NCBI RefSeq assembly: GCF_004379255.2
Contig: NC_056052.1
Span: 8,115,708-8,179,707 of the forward strand
Reading direction: 5' to 3'
Source: Salvia splendens
Taxonomy: Eukaryota > Streptophyta > Magnoliopsida > Lamiales > Lamiaceae
Length of the DNA stretch: 64,000 nt
Shown piece after piece: positions 45,623 through 55,454 of the stretch. Positions within the stretch are counted from its first letter, which is position 1, and each line of letters opens with the position of its first letter. The notes under the pieces are model-generated. The model did not search any database. It worked only from the letters and a program-made list of their open reading frames with translations, and had not been told where the DNA came from. The position numbers and the translations under genes are program-made.

Positions 45623-46912
45623 GAGCATAGCCGTTGCCATTAAATGTTTTTTTTAATTTAAAATCTGTTTTTAATTAAAAAAACCGATAAAAAATAAAAA
45701 AAAATTTCACTTCCCAAAAAAATTATAACCGTTTGTTACCGTTTTTTACACTTTTTTTATTTTTTATTTATTTTTTTCCCCCCAAATATCCCCACTTTCA
45801 TCTATAAATACCCCCACTTTCTCACCCAAAAATTCACATCAAACTACACAATTCTCATCTTCATTCTCCAATATCCATTCTCATCTTCATTCTCCCATAT
45901 TCATTTTCATCTTCATTCTCTCATACCCTAACAATGTCCGGCCAAGGCGATGACAACCCGCCCTCTCACGGTTGGAACCCCGAATGGTTTGGTGCACAAC
46001 CGTTTCCTAGTCCGGAAACGGAATATTTAGCCCCTCCTCTCACCCAAGATTCGGTCGTTCCGGGTGGCTACCGACCATACCCAATAGACGACCAAGGTGC
46101 CTCCGAAGGGCGATACGGGTGGACACCGGAGCCTAGGCCGACCGCCCCCTCCCAATCCGAGGCGTAACATCCTCCTCGAGCGGCTCCTCCAAACGGTCAA
46201 GGTCGGTATCCCTATCCGACTCCAGCTCCGAAGAAGTGGCTAGCCAACTCGCCGGAGCTAACTTGGGTAGCCCCGACGCCGGACTAAGCGGTTCCCAACG
46301 CCGACCTCAAGGAAGGAAGAAGGGGGCGACCGACCGCCGGCACTCCGCGACTTCATCGGCCCCCGCCCCCGAACCCGCACCCTATGTTCCACCTCCACCC
46401 CCGAACAACTCGTTGTGGGCCCTTTTGGCCCAACTCAATATGGCCGATAGGTCAACTATGACCCCCACGCAACTTCAAATGCACGGGGACATGATATTGG
46501 GTCTCAAAAAATAATTGGGGTTGGTGCCGCCGGATGCGTAGTCTTCCTCGGGTAATATTAGCCAATAATCATGTAATTTTTAATTTTTAGGAGTTTAATT
46601 ATATAATTTTTAATTTTTAGTATTTTAATTATGTAATTTTTAATTTTTAGGATATTAATTATGTAATTTTTAATTTTTAGGATTTTAATTATGTCTTTTT
46701 TATTTTATTTGTAATTTGTAATATTTATTGTGGTTTTTTAATGAATTTTAGTATTATGGAAATATTTTTGTGTAATTGAATTTTATATTAATTGTGCTCG
46801 TCCTTGCGGAAGAGCACAGCTGTGGGTGTTGTGCTCTTGCCAGAGAGCAGGCAGAAAAAGTGAGGTCGGGCCCACAACCGTGCCGCTGGCAAGAGCACGG
46901 TTGTAGATGCTC
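45623..46912 (+). mobile_element. Harbinger derivative carrying only ORF1 (copy 3)
   Basis: Flanked by TTA at 45620-45622 and 46913-46915; ends GAGCAT...ATGCTC with imperfect inner matches. The insertion splits a copia codon run so that GTGCAATTA and AAGTGTGTCTTC join to code for CAIKCVF. The right 230 bp nearly equal those of Harbinger copy 2, and the left leader has the same plan (AT-rich, then CATCTATAAATAC). No transposase is present. Confidence 0.85.
45934..46514 (+). pseudogene. Harbinger ORF1-like pseudogene (NAM-associated/Myb-SANT-like)
   Basis: Starts MSGQGDDNPPSHGWNPEWFG. After a stop at 46167 and a frame change it continues to a C-terminus LLAQLNMADRSTMTPTQLQM at 46514. That end and the Pro-rich leader match the ORF1 proteins that accompany plant Harbinger transposases and help bind element ends. 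The Myb/SANT-like middle is missing, so it looks internally deleted. Confidence 0.6.
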
Positions 46913-46915
46913 TTA

Positions 46916-49102
46916 AGTGTGTCTTCGTGGGATATGGGGTAAACAAAAAAGGGTATAGGTGCCTTGATCCTAAAACCAATCGGATGTTTGTCACAATGAA
47001 TTGCAATTTCCTGGAAACCGAATACTTCTATACCCACCTTAGCAGTCAGGGGGAGAATAATAGTAGTCAGGACCCACTAAGCTAGATATCAGCGCCAATG
47101 CCAACGCCAAGTCTTCCCGATGTGGGCATAATAGAGGCGGCAGTAAGCGATCCCGCTGAGCAAGTCTCTGAAGTAGGACAGTCCGTTACTGAAGGTGACG
47201 CTCAGCTAACTACTTCTCTGTTGAGGTTATCCAATGTAAGTATCGATAACTCTGCTCCTCGAGATTCTTCTACTACTGTTGATGTAAGTGTAGAGAAAGA
47301 AGCAGCAGGCCCTGATATGGAAAACCCTACTGAAGAAATTATTGAGGAAGAAGGAGTCGAAGGAATTGACCCCGACACGGGGGGGGGGTACATTCTTCCA
47401 CACAGGGCGAACAGAGGAGTCCTGCTAAAAATATATACACCTGAGAGGACCAACAGGAAAGCTCGCTACTCCGTTGCTTGCTTAGTTACGAGTCATCTGT
47501 CAGAAATGGCTCAAGCATTTGAGAATGCACTATATGAAGAGGAAGAGGTCCCACAGTCATGGGAAGAGGCTATGCAGTATAAGCACTGGAGAGAGGCAAT
47601 GCAAAAAGAAATTGATGCACTGATCTGAAACAACACTTGGGAAACGTGTATTATACCTAAAGAGAAGCGGCCAGTAGGGTGTCGATGGGTCTTCACTATC
47701 AAGAGGAGACCAGATGGTTCAATTAAGAGATACAAGGCACGACTAGTCGCGAAGGGCTATACTCACATACGGGGTAGATTATTCTGAAACTTTCTCCCCA
47801 GTAGCCAAGATGAACACAATTCGAGTCTTATTGTCGGTAGCGGCAAATAAAGATTGGCCAATGCACCAATTCGATGTGACGAATGCCTTTCTTCATGGTG
47901 AATTGAAGAAGGAAGAAGAGGTGTGCATGGAGGCTCCACCAGGATTTGCAGCAGACTTCAAGGTAGGAGAAGGATGTAGGCTGAGGAAGACTTTATATGG
48001 TTTGAAACAATCTCCAAGAGTGTGGTTTGGGAAGTTCACCGGGGCGATGATTAGTTATGGATATAAACAGAGCAACTCTGATCATACTCGGTTTCTGAAA
48101 AGGAGAGGAGACAAAATTACTTGCTTAATCATATACGTCGACGACATGATTATCACAGGTGACGACTTGGAAGAGATTGAACACTTGAAGAGGAATTTGT
48201 TTCAGGAGTTTGAAATGAAGGACTTAGGGGATCTCAAGTTTTTTCTTGGGATCGAAGTGTTAAGATCACCTGAAGGAATCTTTTTTAGACAAAGGAAATA
48301 CATTCTGGACATCCTTGCAGAAACGGGTCTCCTAGAGTGTAAACCGACAAATACGCCTATAGTAGTTAATCATGGATTGCAGAATAACGATAAAGCCGAG
48401 CTAACCAATCGAAGTAGATATCAGCGACTAGTTGGAAAGCTCATCTACCTATCGCACACTAGGCCAGACATTGCCTACGCAGTAGGGGTCGTGAGTCAGT
48501 TCATGCATAAACCACAGACGGATCATATGGAGGCAGCGCTTAGAATTTGTCAATATCTGAAGGGAACAACATGACATGGAGTGTTGTTCTCTAAAAGTGG
48601 GAATCTTGAGATTCATGGATACACGGATGCTGATTGGGCTGGAAATCCAAACGATAGAAGGTCTACCGCGGGGTATTTTACCTTTGTTGGAGATAACTTG
48701 GTAACTTGGAGAAGCAAGAAACAGAAAGTGGTGTCACTATCTAGTGCTGAAGCAGAGTTTCGGGGTATCAAAAGTGGACTAACTGAGATAATGTGGTTAA
48801 GAAGATTGATGAAGGAACTTGGTCTCTCCCCAAGTAAGAAGTGTCGACTATACTGTGATAACAAGGCTGCCATAAGTATTTCAGAAAATCCGGTTCAACA
48901 CGATCAAACCAAACATGTTGAGGTGGATAGACACTTTATCAAGGAAAACATTGAGAGAGGAATTGTTGAGTTACCATTTGTTCGCTCAGAAGATCAGCTT
49001 GCCGACATATTGACAAAGGCAGACAGTGCAAGGGTCTTTGAAGATGCCCTTTGCAAATTGAGTATTGGAGACTCCACCACTCAATTTAAGGGGGAGTGTT
49101 AG
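46916..49102 (+). pseudogene. Reverse transcriptase-RNase H pseudogene of copia 2
   Basis: Resumes after the Harbinger insertion with KCVFVGYGVNQKGYRC-type codons. RT parts are [40 protein letters not shown] and YVDDMIITGDD. RNase H parts are GYTDADWAGNPNDRRSTAGY and LYCDNKAAISIS. The frame breaks at about 47085, 47625, 47770-47800 and at TGA 48572-48574. The RT and RNase H blocks are each intact over 170-250 residues, better preserved than in copia 1. Confidence 0.87.
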
Positions 49103-49282
49103 AAAAGGTAAGATTGCTATTAGAATCAATTACTCCAATTAGATGATTGATAGAATATTGTAATTAAGGACATTACCATGTATAATGTCTCCCACACCCT
49201 ATTTAAAGGGTCTCCTATACAATGGAATAATCATCTGATTCTAAACAACTATTCTCAACTATGTTTTCTACTACGTTTAACA
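49097..49282 (+). repeat. 3' LTR of copia 2
   Basis: Starts TGTTAGAAAAGGTAAG, ends ACGTTTAACA; about 186 bp, matching the LTR length of copia 1. The partner LTR is lost. Confidence 0.7.
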
Positions 49283-49432
49283 CGGACGATGCCCTATCGT
49301 CCGCGCTTCCTCCACAGACTATCTGTCAGGAGAGGACGACGCATCGTCCATCGTCCGCGCACCCACAGTGGCGGACGATGGCGCGCCCAAGGCATCGGGC
49401 GGTCTACCGTCTGCCCCACTGTGGGTGCCCTA
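49283..49432. repeat. GC-rich Harbinger-like tail
   Basis: CGGACGATG words recur and the stretch ends CCCACTGTGGGTGCCC, like a Harbinger terminus read outward. The other end is missing, perhaps removed with the copia insertion. Confidence 0.45.
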
Positions 49433-49577
49433 GGTTAAGGGAAAATAAAGTAGGAAATTAAAAAGGTAGAGAGATGAAGAGAGAATAAAATAAGAGAAAG
49501 TAAAGTAAGTGAGAAGAAATGTTTTGACTTATACTAAAAAGGGAAATGACTTCACTACTATGTATTGTACCAAAATA

Positions 49578-49837
49578 CTCCCTCCGTTCGCCATTAAATG
49601 TCCCATTTTTCCTTTTTCGTCCGTCCGCAAAAAAATGTCTCATTTCACGTTTACCATATTTGGTAAGTGGACCATACATTCCACTAACTCATTCCACTCA
49701 TATTTTATTATACAACCAATATATAAATGTATGCCAACATTCCATCAACTTTTCTACCCACTTTACTTCATAAGTCAAACAATTTCTTAAAACTTATGTC
49801 GGTCAAATATGCGACATTTAATGGCGGACGGTGGAAG
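49578..49837. repeat. Stowaway-type MITE nested in another MITE
   Basis: Left end CTCCCTCCGTTCGCCATTAA and right end TTAATGGCGGACGGTGGAAG are inverted, with TA at 49576-49577 and 49838-49839. The surrounding sequence carries GACTTCACTACTATG on the left and GACTCCACTACTATG on the right, then CATAGGGAG at 49865-49873: an outer element split by this one. Confidence 0.85.
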
Positions 49838-49875
49838 TAATAAAATGACTCCACTACTATGAAACATAGGGAGTA

Positions 49876-50316
49876 AATGTTTTGGCGTGGGGAGGGCCTG
49901 GGAAGAGAGCGTACATTGTAAGAGTTGTGGTTTGGGACGGAAATAGGGGGAATGACGACGTGGTGGAATTCATGGCCTGGGAAGAGTGCGTACGTTGCAA
50001 ATGCTCTTATTGGCGTTATGTAACTGTTGTGTGTGTTATTTAACGACTTTAGGGCCGACTAAGATCCTCCATTGGGCTCAGCTCATGGTGCACGCACTCA
50101 TGGTTACATCAATAGAAGTATTAGACAATTAATTGTAAGGACTTAAGTTATGCATATAAATATTTATCATTCCTCTAATATATACAATATGAATAGGTTA
50201 AAATACAAACACTCCATGTCTTATTGAGCGAACATGAAAGCATTGCACGTAATATAATAGTCACATTCTCAAAATAAAATGAATTCTCATTTGAATCGGC
50301 TTTTCTTTAATAGAAT
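49876..50316. other. Region without a recognised gene
   Basis: A duplicated word GGCCTGGGAAGAG(A/T)GCGTAC occurs at about 49898 and 49973. The end AAATGCTCTTA near 50000 looks like a Harbinger right end. No frame is supported. Confidence 0.4.
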
Positions 50317-50816
50317 TGTTGGAAATATTGCAGTCTTTACACGGAAAAACTCTTGCTATTACAAAAGAACAAAACTGGAAGGTAATTATAATAATAAAAA
50401 ATACAACAAAAGTAAAGAGATGCAAACTATAGTATTCTTCAAGTCGAGTCGAGGTGACCCTCTCTCCGCAAGACGAAATACGCCCCAGCTAGTGCTCACG
50501 GATTGGCATAATGTCCCCAAAGATGAAACGACTTTCCTCCTATCGAGTTGAAGCACCTCAAACTCGTAGGCACCGGCGAACTTGAATTGAAGGCGAGAAC
50601 CGAGCTATGCAATGCGAACTAGAATGCTTAAACTAGAGAAAGTAGATAGTGTAAGTTGTGGTGTGCTCTCAACTCTCAAGACTCCACCTATTTATAGGAT
50701 AGGAGTGCCTATTTGAAGAGTCTTTGCAATAAGGTACCTCATAAACATTTTGGAGGTTACCACAAGATGAAAGGCCAAAGGCCTAGCCTTTTCAAATTGA
50801 TGCACGTTTTCTTACA
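50317..50816 (-). repeat. 3' LTR of copia 3
   Basis: On the minus strand it begins TGTAAGAAAACGTGC after the polypurine tract and ends near TATTTCCAACA. A CCTATAAATAGG box at 50687-50698 is its TATA element. The left edge is inferred from TG/CA ends only. Confidence 0.6.
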
Positions 50817-51397
50817 ATCCCCCACATTGGTTAGAGCGCTGAAAGCTCAAACCAACACCAGACACAAATGCATGTATGCAGACTCTTTTGCTCAGTTCTC
50901 AGGAAACGATACTGTATTTGGAGAGGTAACTTGTGGTTTTGAACCTTCCATAGTCAACACTATCGGACATACCGGCGGACTAGTGGACGCGATGCCTTGA
51001 ACTATTCCTCCTTGGTGTATGCCTAGTCAATAGCATCAACACAATATTGTCTCAACTCCATCAGTTCTCACGTTTGTGTCCGTTTCGGCCGTGGAACACC
51101 TCTTTGGAATTCATAAGTGACTCACACACACGAAGCGGCCCCACTTCTCACTTACATAGGTGATTCTTTCATGAGTATCCTGCCATACTGCATCTCCTTG
51201 AGATTTCAAGAATCATTAAAAGTCAAAAGACTTAACCTCTTACCACGTGCAAGTTACAACACTCAATGCTTTCTAAAGAATGGGCGAAGATTAAAATCTT
51301 CTGAGTGTTACAGCTAGATTTGTATAGCTTCGTTTTCCATTGAACCAATCCCATGGGATCTCCAATCGTATGGTTGGGTTACCACTATACTCATCTT

Positions 51398-52531
51398 TTA
51401 AGATGTGGTTTTCAGTCCCATTCCTTTTAGCAATTTATGCATTTGATCACGGTTTAAACCTTTAGTTAACGGATCCGCTAAGTTATCCACTGACCTTACA
51501 TAGTCAACTGTAATAACACCACTTGTGATCAATTGTCTGACGGTATTATGTCGCCAACGAATATGTCGAGACTTACCATTGTATAAGCCACTGTGTGCTC
51601 TACCTATAGCTGCTTGGCTATCACAGTGTATCACTACTGTCTGCACTGGCTTCTTCCAACATGGAATATCTTCTAGGAAGTTTCTAAGCCACTCGGCTTC
51701 TTCCCCTGCTTTATCCAAAGCGATAAACTCAGATTCCATGGTGGAACGAGCAATACACGTCTGTTTCGTTGATTTCCACGAGACAGCACCACCTCCCACA
51801 ATGAACATATACCCACTTGTAGAAAATGAGTCTTTTGAATCAGAGATCCAATTTGCATCACAGTACCCTTCAAGTACTTGGGGATATCTTGTGTAATGCA
51901 ACCCAAAGTTAATAGTATACTTCAAGTATCTCAAAACTCTACACAGAGCTTTCCAATGTTCCTGACTTGGGTTGCTCGTAAATCGGCTCAACTTGTTTGC
52001 AGGACAAGCAAGATCAGGTCGAGTACAGTTCGTGATAAACATCAAACTTCCTATGACCTTTGCATACTCTTCTTGAGCAACAGAATCACCCATATTCTTG
52101 CTCAGATGGACATTGAGCTCCAAAGGAGTCTTTGCTGGCTTACAATCAAACGAGTTGAATTTCTTAAGCATTTTCTCAACATAATGAGATTGCGTTAAGG
52201 CAATTCCCTCATTAGTCCTCAATATTTTGATTCCGAGAATCACATCAGCTAGACTCATATCTTTCATATCGAAATTTCTTTTCAACATGTTTTTTGTCTC
52301 GTTAATAATGGCACTATCGCTGCCCATTATCAACATATCATCAACATATAGACACACAATAACAAACCCGTTATCTGTGTTCTTAATGTAAACACACTTA
52401 TCACACTCATTGATAGTGAATCCATTTGCCAACATCACGTTGTCAAATTTCAAATGCCATTGTAATGGTGCTTGCTTCAACCCATATAATGACTTTACCA
52501 GTTTCCATACTTTACGCTCTTGCCCAGGCAC
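51398..52531 (-). CDS. Copia 3 reverse transcriptase-RNase H (partial polyprotein)
   Basis: An intact 377-residue C-terminal polyprotein piece, still open upstream to 52561 where the gypsy element cuts it. RT parts are [20 protein letters not shown] and [11 protein letters not shown]; RNase H parts are [36 protein letters not shown] and [15 protein letters not shown]. The end [20 protein letters not shown] is typical of copia polyproteins. Unlike copia 1 and 2 it has no internal stop in the visible part, suggesting a younger element before the gypsy insertion. It belongs to a different copia lineage (RNase H text and longer LTR differ). Confidence 0.88.
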   Translation of the reverse strand: MPGQERKVWKLVKSLYGLKQAPLQWHLKFDNVMLANGFTINECDKCVYIKNTDNGFVIVCLYVDDMLIMGSDSAIINETKNMLKRNFDMKDMSLADVILGIKILRTNEGIALTQSHYVEKMLKKFNSFDCKPAKTPLELNVHLSKNMGDSVAQEEYAKVIGSLMFITNCTRPDLACPANKLSRFTSNPSQEHWKALCRVLRYLKYTINFGLHYTRYPQVLEGYCDANWISDSKDSFSTSGYMFIVGGGAVSWKSTKQTCIARSTMESEFIALDKAGEEAEWLRNFLEDIPCWKKPVQTVVIHCDSQAAIGRAHSGLYNGKSRHIRWRHNTVRQLITSGVITVDYVRSVDNLADPLTKGLNRDQMHKLLKGMGLKTTS

Positions 52532-52561
52532 AACAAACCCTTCGGGTTTGAAGGACGAGAG

Positions 52562-54112
52562 TGTCTAGTGAGTTATGCGCTTGCAAAAATCGATCTGAGC
52601 AACTGCTAGGTCGAGACACCACGATTCTCCGAATTAACTGAATCACAGGGTCTAGTAACTCGAGGGATCGAATGGCGCTTCGGTCGTTGGGCACTCATGA
52701 CTCTCCTTCAATAATTAAATTTCCTCAACCCGAATACTATGGATTAGTATAGGGAAGTGGAGTCGATCCCACAGAGATGGATTCGTAGGCTAGTATTGAG
52801 AGAATTTGGTCAAAATGGCTGCTGCCACGCAAAAGGGGTTGAGATTTTAACTACTACTAGACCTAGGCACAAAACGTAAATACTAGACCGAAGAACAAAG
52901 GACTCTTAAACCAAGTAACAGGCAGAAAAGGTTAAACAACTCCTAGACCGAGAACATAACTACCGATAACCACTAGACAAAGGAAATAAAAAGTGGGGAC
53001 CATGGAATCCAAGCCTGACAACGTACGGTAAAGCTGCAGCTAACAATCTTCATGCACTTTTCTAACTAATTCAGATTCGCAAATGGAGAAAACAGAGGAA
53101 ATGCCCAGATTCTAACATAATAAACAGATTTGGTCGACGGAAACTTATAATAACTCGAAGATACGACAGATCTACGTAAACTAGGCGAAATGAAATGTAA
53201 ATGCGTAAACTAGGCATGGAAATCAAGTACTCCTTCTCCGATTACGTCGGACGCTTAATCCACTCCGGATCCAAGCCATCCGAACCCAACAAACAGCAAA
53301 ACCAACGCCATAACTCCGATTTTCACAAATCTACTCCAATCTCAATCAATCGTGAACAATCTGCAAACAGATCACAAACTCCAGCAAAACCCAACCTCCG
53401 ATTCATCCAAAAAACAGAACCATTCATCAGATCCAAACAACAAGTATCGGCAATAAATCAGAACCAACTGCGAAAATAACTAACTCCGACAATCCAAACT
53501 TGAAATTAATCGAACTCAACCAGCAAACCAGAAATGAACACAATAGACATAAGCGAAAGTAAAATCTGGAATAAAATCGGAAATATTGGTTGTCAAAAGA
53601 AAACCGAGCTTCGAACAGCGAAGCTCGGTGGAATCAGTGTAAATAGCAACGGAAATGTAAATTGTTTCTTCGCCCTTGAACTAGGACGGTGTTACAACCC
53701 TCGAACCATTATCGGACAGCTAAACGTGAACCACCAGCCAAGTGCTACTGGAATCTCCCGCGAATTTAGAGTCAAGTGTGTGGAAAGGTGAATCGAGCAA
53801 GGAGCTGTTAGTGAGGCCTCCACCGAGAAGGTCCCTCCAGCCTGCATGCTTCTCCCTTTTTATAGATGCGGACATAGCCTTCTAGAGTTTTCGTAGAAAT
53901 CCCTATTCTACCCTTCAACTCCGAGGCTTCCCCCGTCTAGCAATTTTCTTCCAATTGTTCACCCTTTCGCCAGTTTCCTAGGACCATGCAAGCGTCCTTT
54001 TCTTTTCCTGGATCCGGCGAAAAACTTCACATACCTGACTTAATTCAATGCGTTAGACCCAGCAATTTCATGAAATGAACCCCTAGACCGATGCATGAAA
54101 TTAGCCTTATCA
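52562..54112 (-). repeat. 3' LTR of the Athila-type element
   Basis: 1551 bp. On the minus strand it begins TGATAAGGCTAATTTCATGC and ends CTCACTAGACA. It is preceded by GAGGACAAGCATGGTTTAAG, a sequence commonly next to the 3' LTR of such elements. A TATAAAAA box lies at 53857-53864. The solo LTR at 23770-25301 is a relative. Short frames inside are not genes. Confidence 0.85.
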
Positions 54113-55454
54113 AACTGCTCACACTTAAACCATGCTTGTCCTCAAGTGTGAAAGACAAGAAAATAGGAATAAGGCGAATTTCAATGCATGGTTGCCAAGT
54201 AAAACCCTAAAAAAAGAAAACAAAACAAACTCCTAGACCTAAGCAACTACGGACTAAGAAAAGAAAAGAACACAAAGAACAGAAACACAACAAAACAAAC
54301 AAGCATGAACTAGTTTCGAATTTTTAGCTACTATCCCCACAAGCTCAAGTTCAATCTGATCGATTACAGTCTTCAAATCTCCCCCCTTCCTTCGTCTGCC
54401 TAAACGGTCTGTCATTTAGTCAAGATAGCCTATTGATTTCCCATCTGTTAGGTTCGCTTGATCACTCATTCCTCACCAGGGATGTTAGGATCAAAATGCT
54501 CCAAAGTTAGAGTTATACCACTGATGCGTCGGGTCATGAGAGTTTTCTCCCTATTCTTCCTCCTTTCCTATGAATTTCCCTGGGCCAGGCTACGATTTTT
54601 TCTGCCCTTGAGGATTATATTTTTTCTTTTTTCCTCTTCCTCATTTTCCTGTATTATAACCCCTTTCCCCTGGACTTCGTCCAGCTTATACCTCCGAATT
54701 TTTTCGTTTATTTCTCCCCTGGACTTCGTCCAGCTTATACCTCCTTTTCCTGGACTTCGTCCAGCTTATACCTCCTTTTCCTGGACTTTGTCCAGCTTAT
54801 ACCTCCATAACCCATTTTTTCTCCTTTATACTCTACTCCCTAAGCATCAAGTGATAGCCCATTATTTTCATGTTAGCTCTAAAAGTGTTTAGGCTTATAA
54901 CTCACTTTATAGTAGGGCTGTACAGCTAGGTTATCTAAGGCATTTTCCATCGTCCTAACTTCATTCAGATCGCATTCGGCTTATTAAGGAAGAAAGTGTC
55001 AAAGTTGATCTGCTTTCTCTCTTCAATCACTCTTACTAAGGGGATCTCGCCTTATTATCTAGCTAGCTCATGCGAAGCACACATCCTAAGACACAAAAAT
55101 GAAACTTACTCCCCCCCCTCCCGCTTCACTCAAGCTTGTCCCCAAGCCATCGTAGTGAAGGGGGGAAAAGGGAAGTACTAACAGCAGACTAATAAAGCAA
55201 ACAACAACAAACACAAATACAGAGCAAAACTTCTCACACTTAGACCGAGCATCGGGCTAAGTGGGAGAAGGCGCAACAAACAAACCAAGGCATGCAAAAC
55301 ACCCCCTTCTCACACTTAGACCAAAAGTTGGGCTAAGTGTAAGAAAGGCAACACATATGTACAATTACAGAGCATGCTGGCATATATGAACACAAACAAA
55401 ACGGAAAATAAAATAAAAAAAGGAAAATAAGGGTTACTTGGCTCCGTGGGGGGT
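54113..55454 (-). other. Untranslated region between extra ORF and 3' LTR, with hairpins
   Basis: Contains four copies of TGGACTTCGTCCAGCTTATA (54671-54806), a C8 tract near 55112, and two hairpins (55230-55270 and 55306-55347). Each hairpin has CTTCTCACACTTAG pairing with CTAAGTGNGAGAAG or a close copy. No supported gene. Confidence 0.7.
54671..54806. repeat. Fourfold hairpin repeat
   Basis: The 25-bp unit holds the perfect stem TGGAC-TTC-GTCCA (fourth copy TTT in the loop) followed by GCTTATACCTCC. Copies start at 54671, 54720, 54751 and 54782; the last three are in tandem at 31 bp. Confidence 0.85.

Larger units (their letters stand above)
43160..49282 (+). mobile_element. Ty1/copia retrotransposon (copia 2), 5'-truncated and split
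   Basis: Same family as copia 1, but the sequence begins inside gag (KPVVYKIDTQPLHIGG) with no 5' LTR or primer site. The 3' LTR is at 49097-49282 after a GGGGGAG tract. A 1.29-kb Harbinger derivative (45623-46912) is inserted in the integrase-RT linker. The left border is the abrupt junction with hAT sequence near 43158. Confidence 0.88.
50317..52561 (-). mobile_element. Ty1/copia retrotransposon (copia 3), right part displaced by gypsy
   Basis: Seen in minus orientation: reverse transcriptase and RNase H (51398-52561), a 3' untranslated part, the tract GTGGGGGAT, and a 3' LTR (about 50317-50816). It stops exactly at the LTR of the gypsy element at 52562, so its 5' half should lie beyond that element, outside the window. 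Confidence 0.8.

Noticed and set aside
54671..54806. CRISPR-like array
   Set aside because: Units are hairpin repeats with almost no spacers, in a plant retrotransposon; only four units.
54458..54892. Plus-strand hydrophobic frame of 144 codons
   Set aside because: It covers the hairpin repeat of the Athila untranslated region on the wrong strand, and its apparent membrane segments come from pyrimidine-rich DNA.
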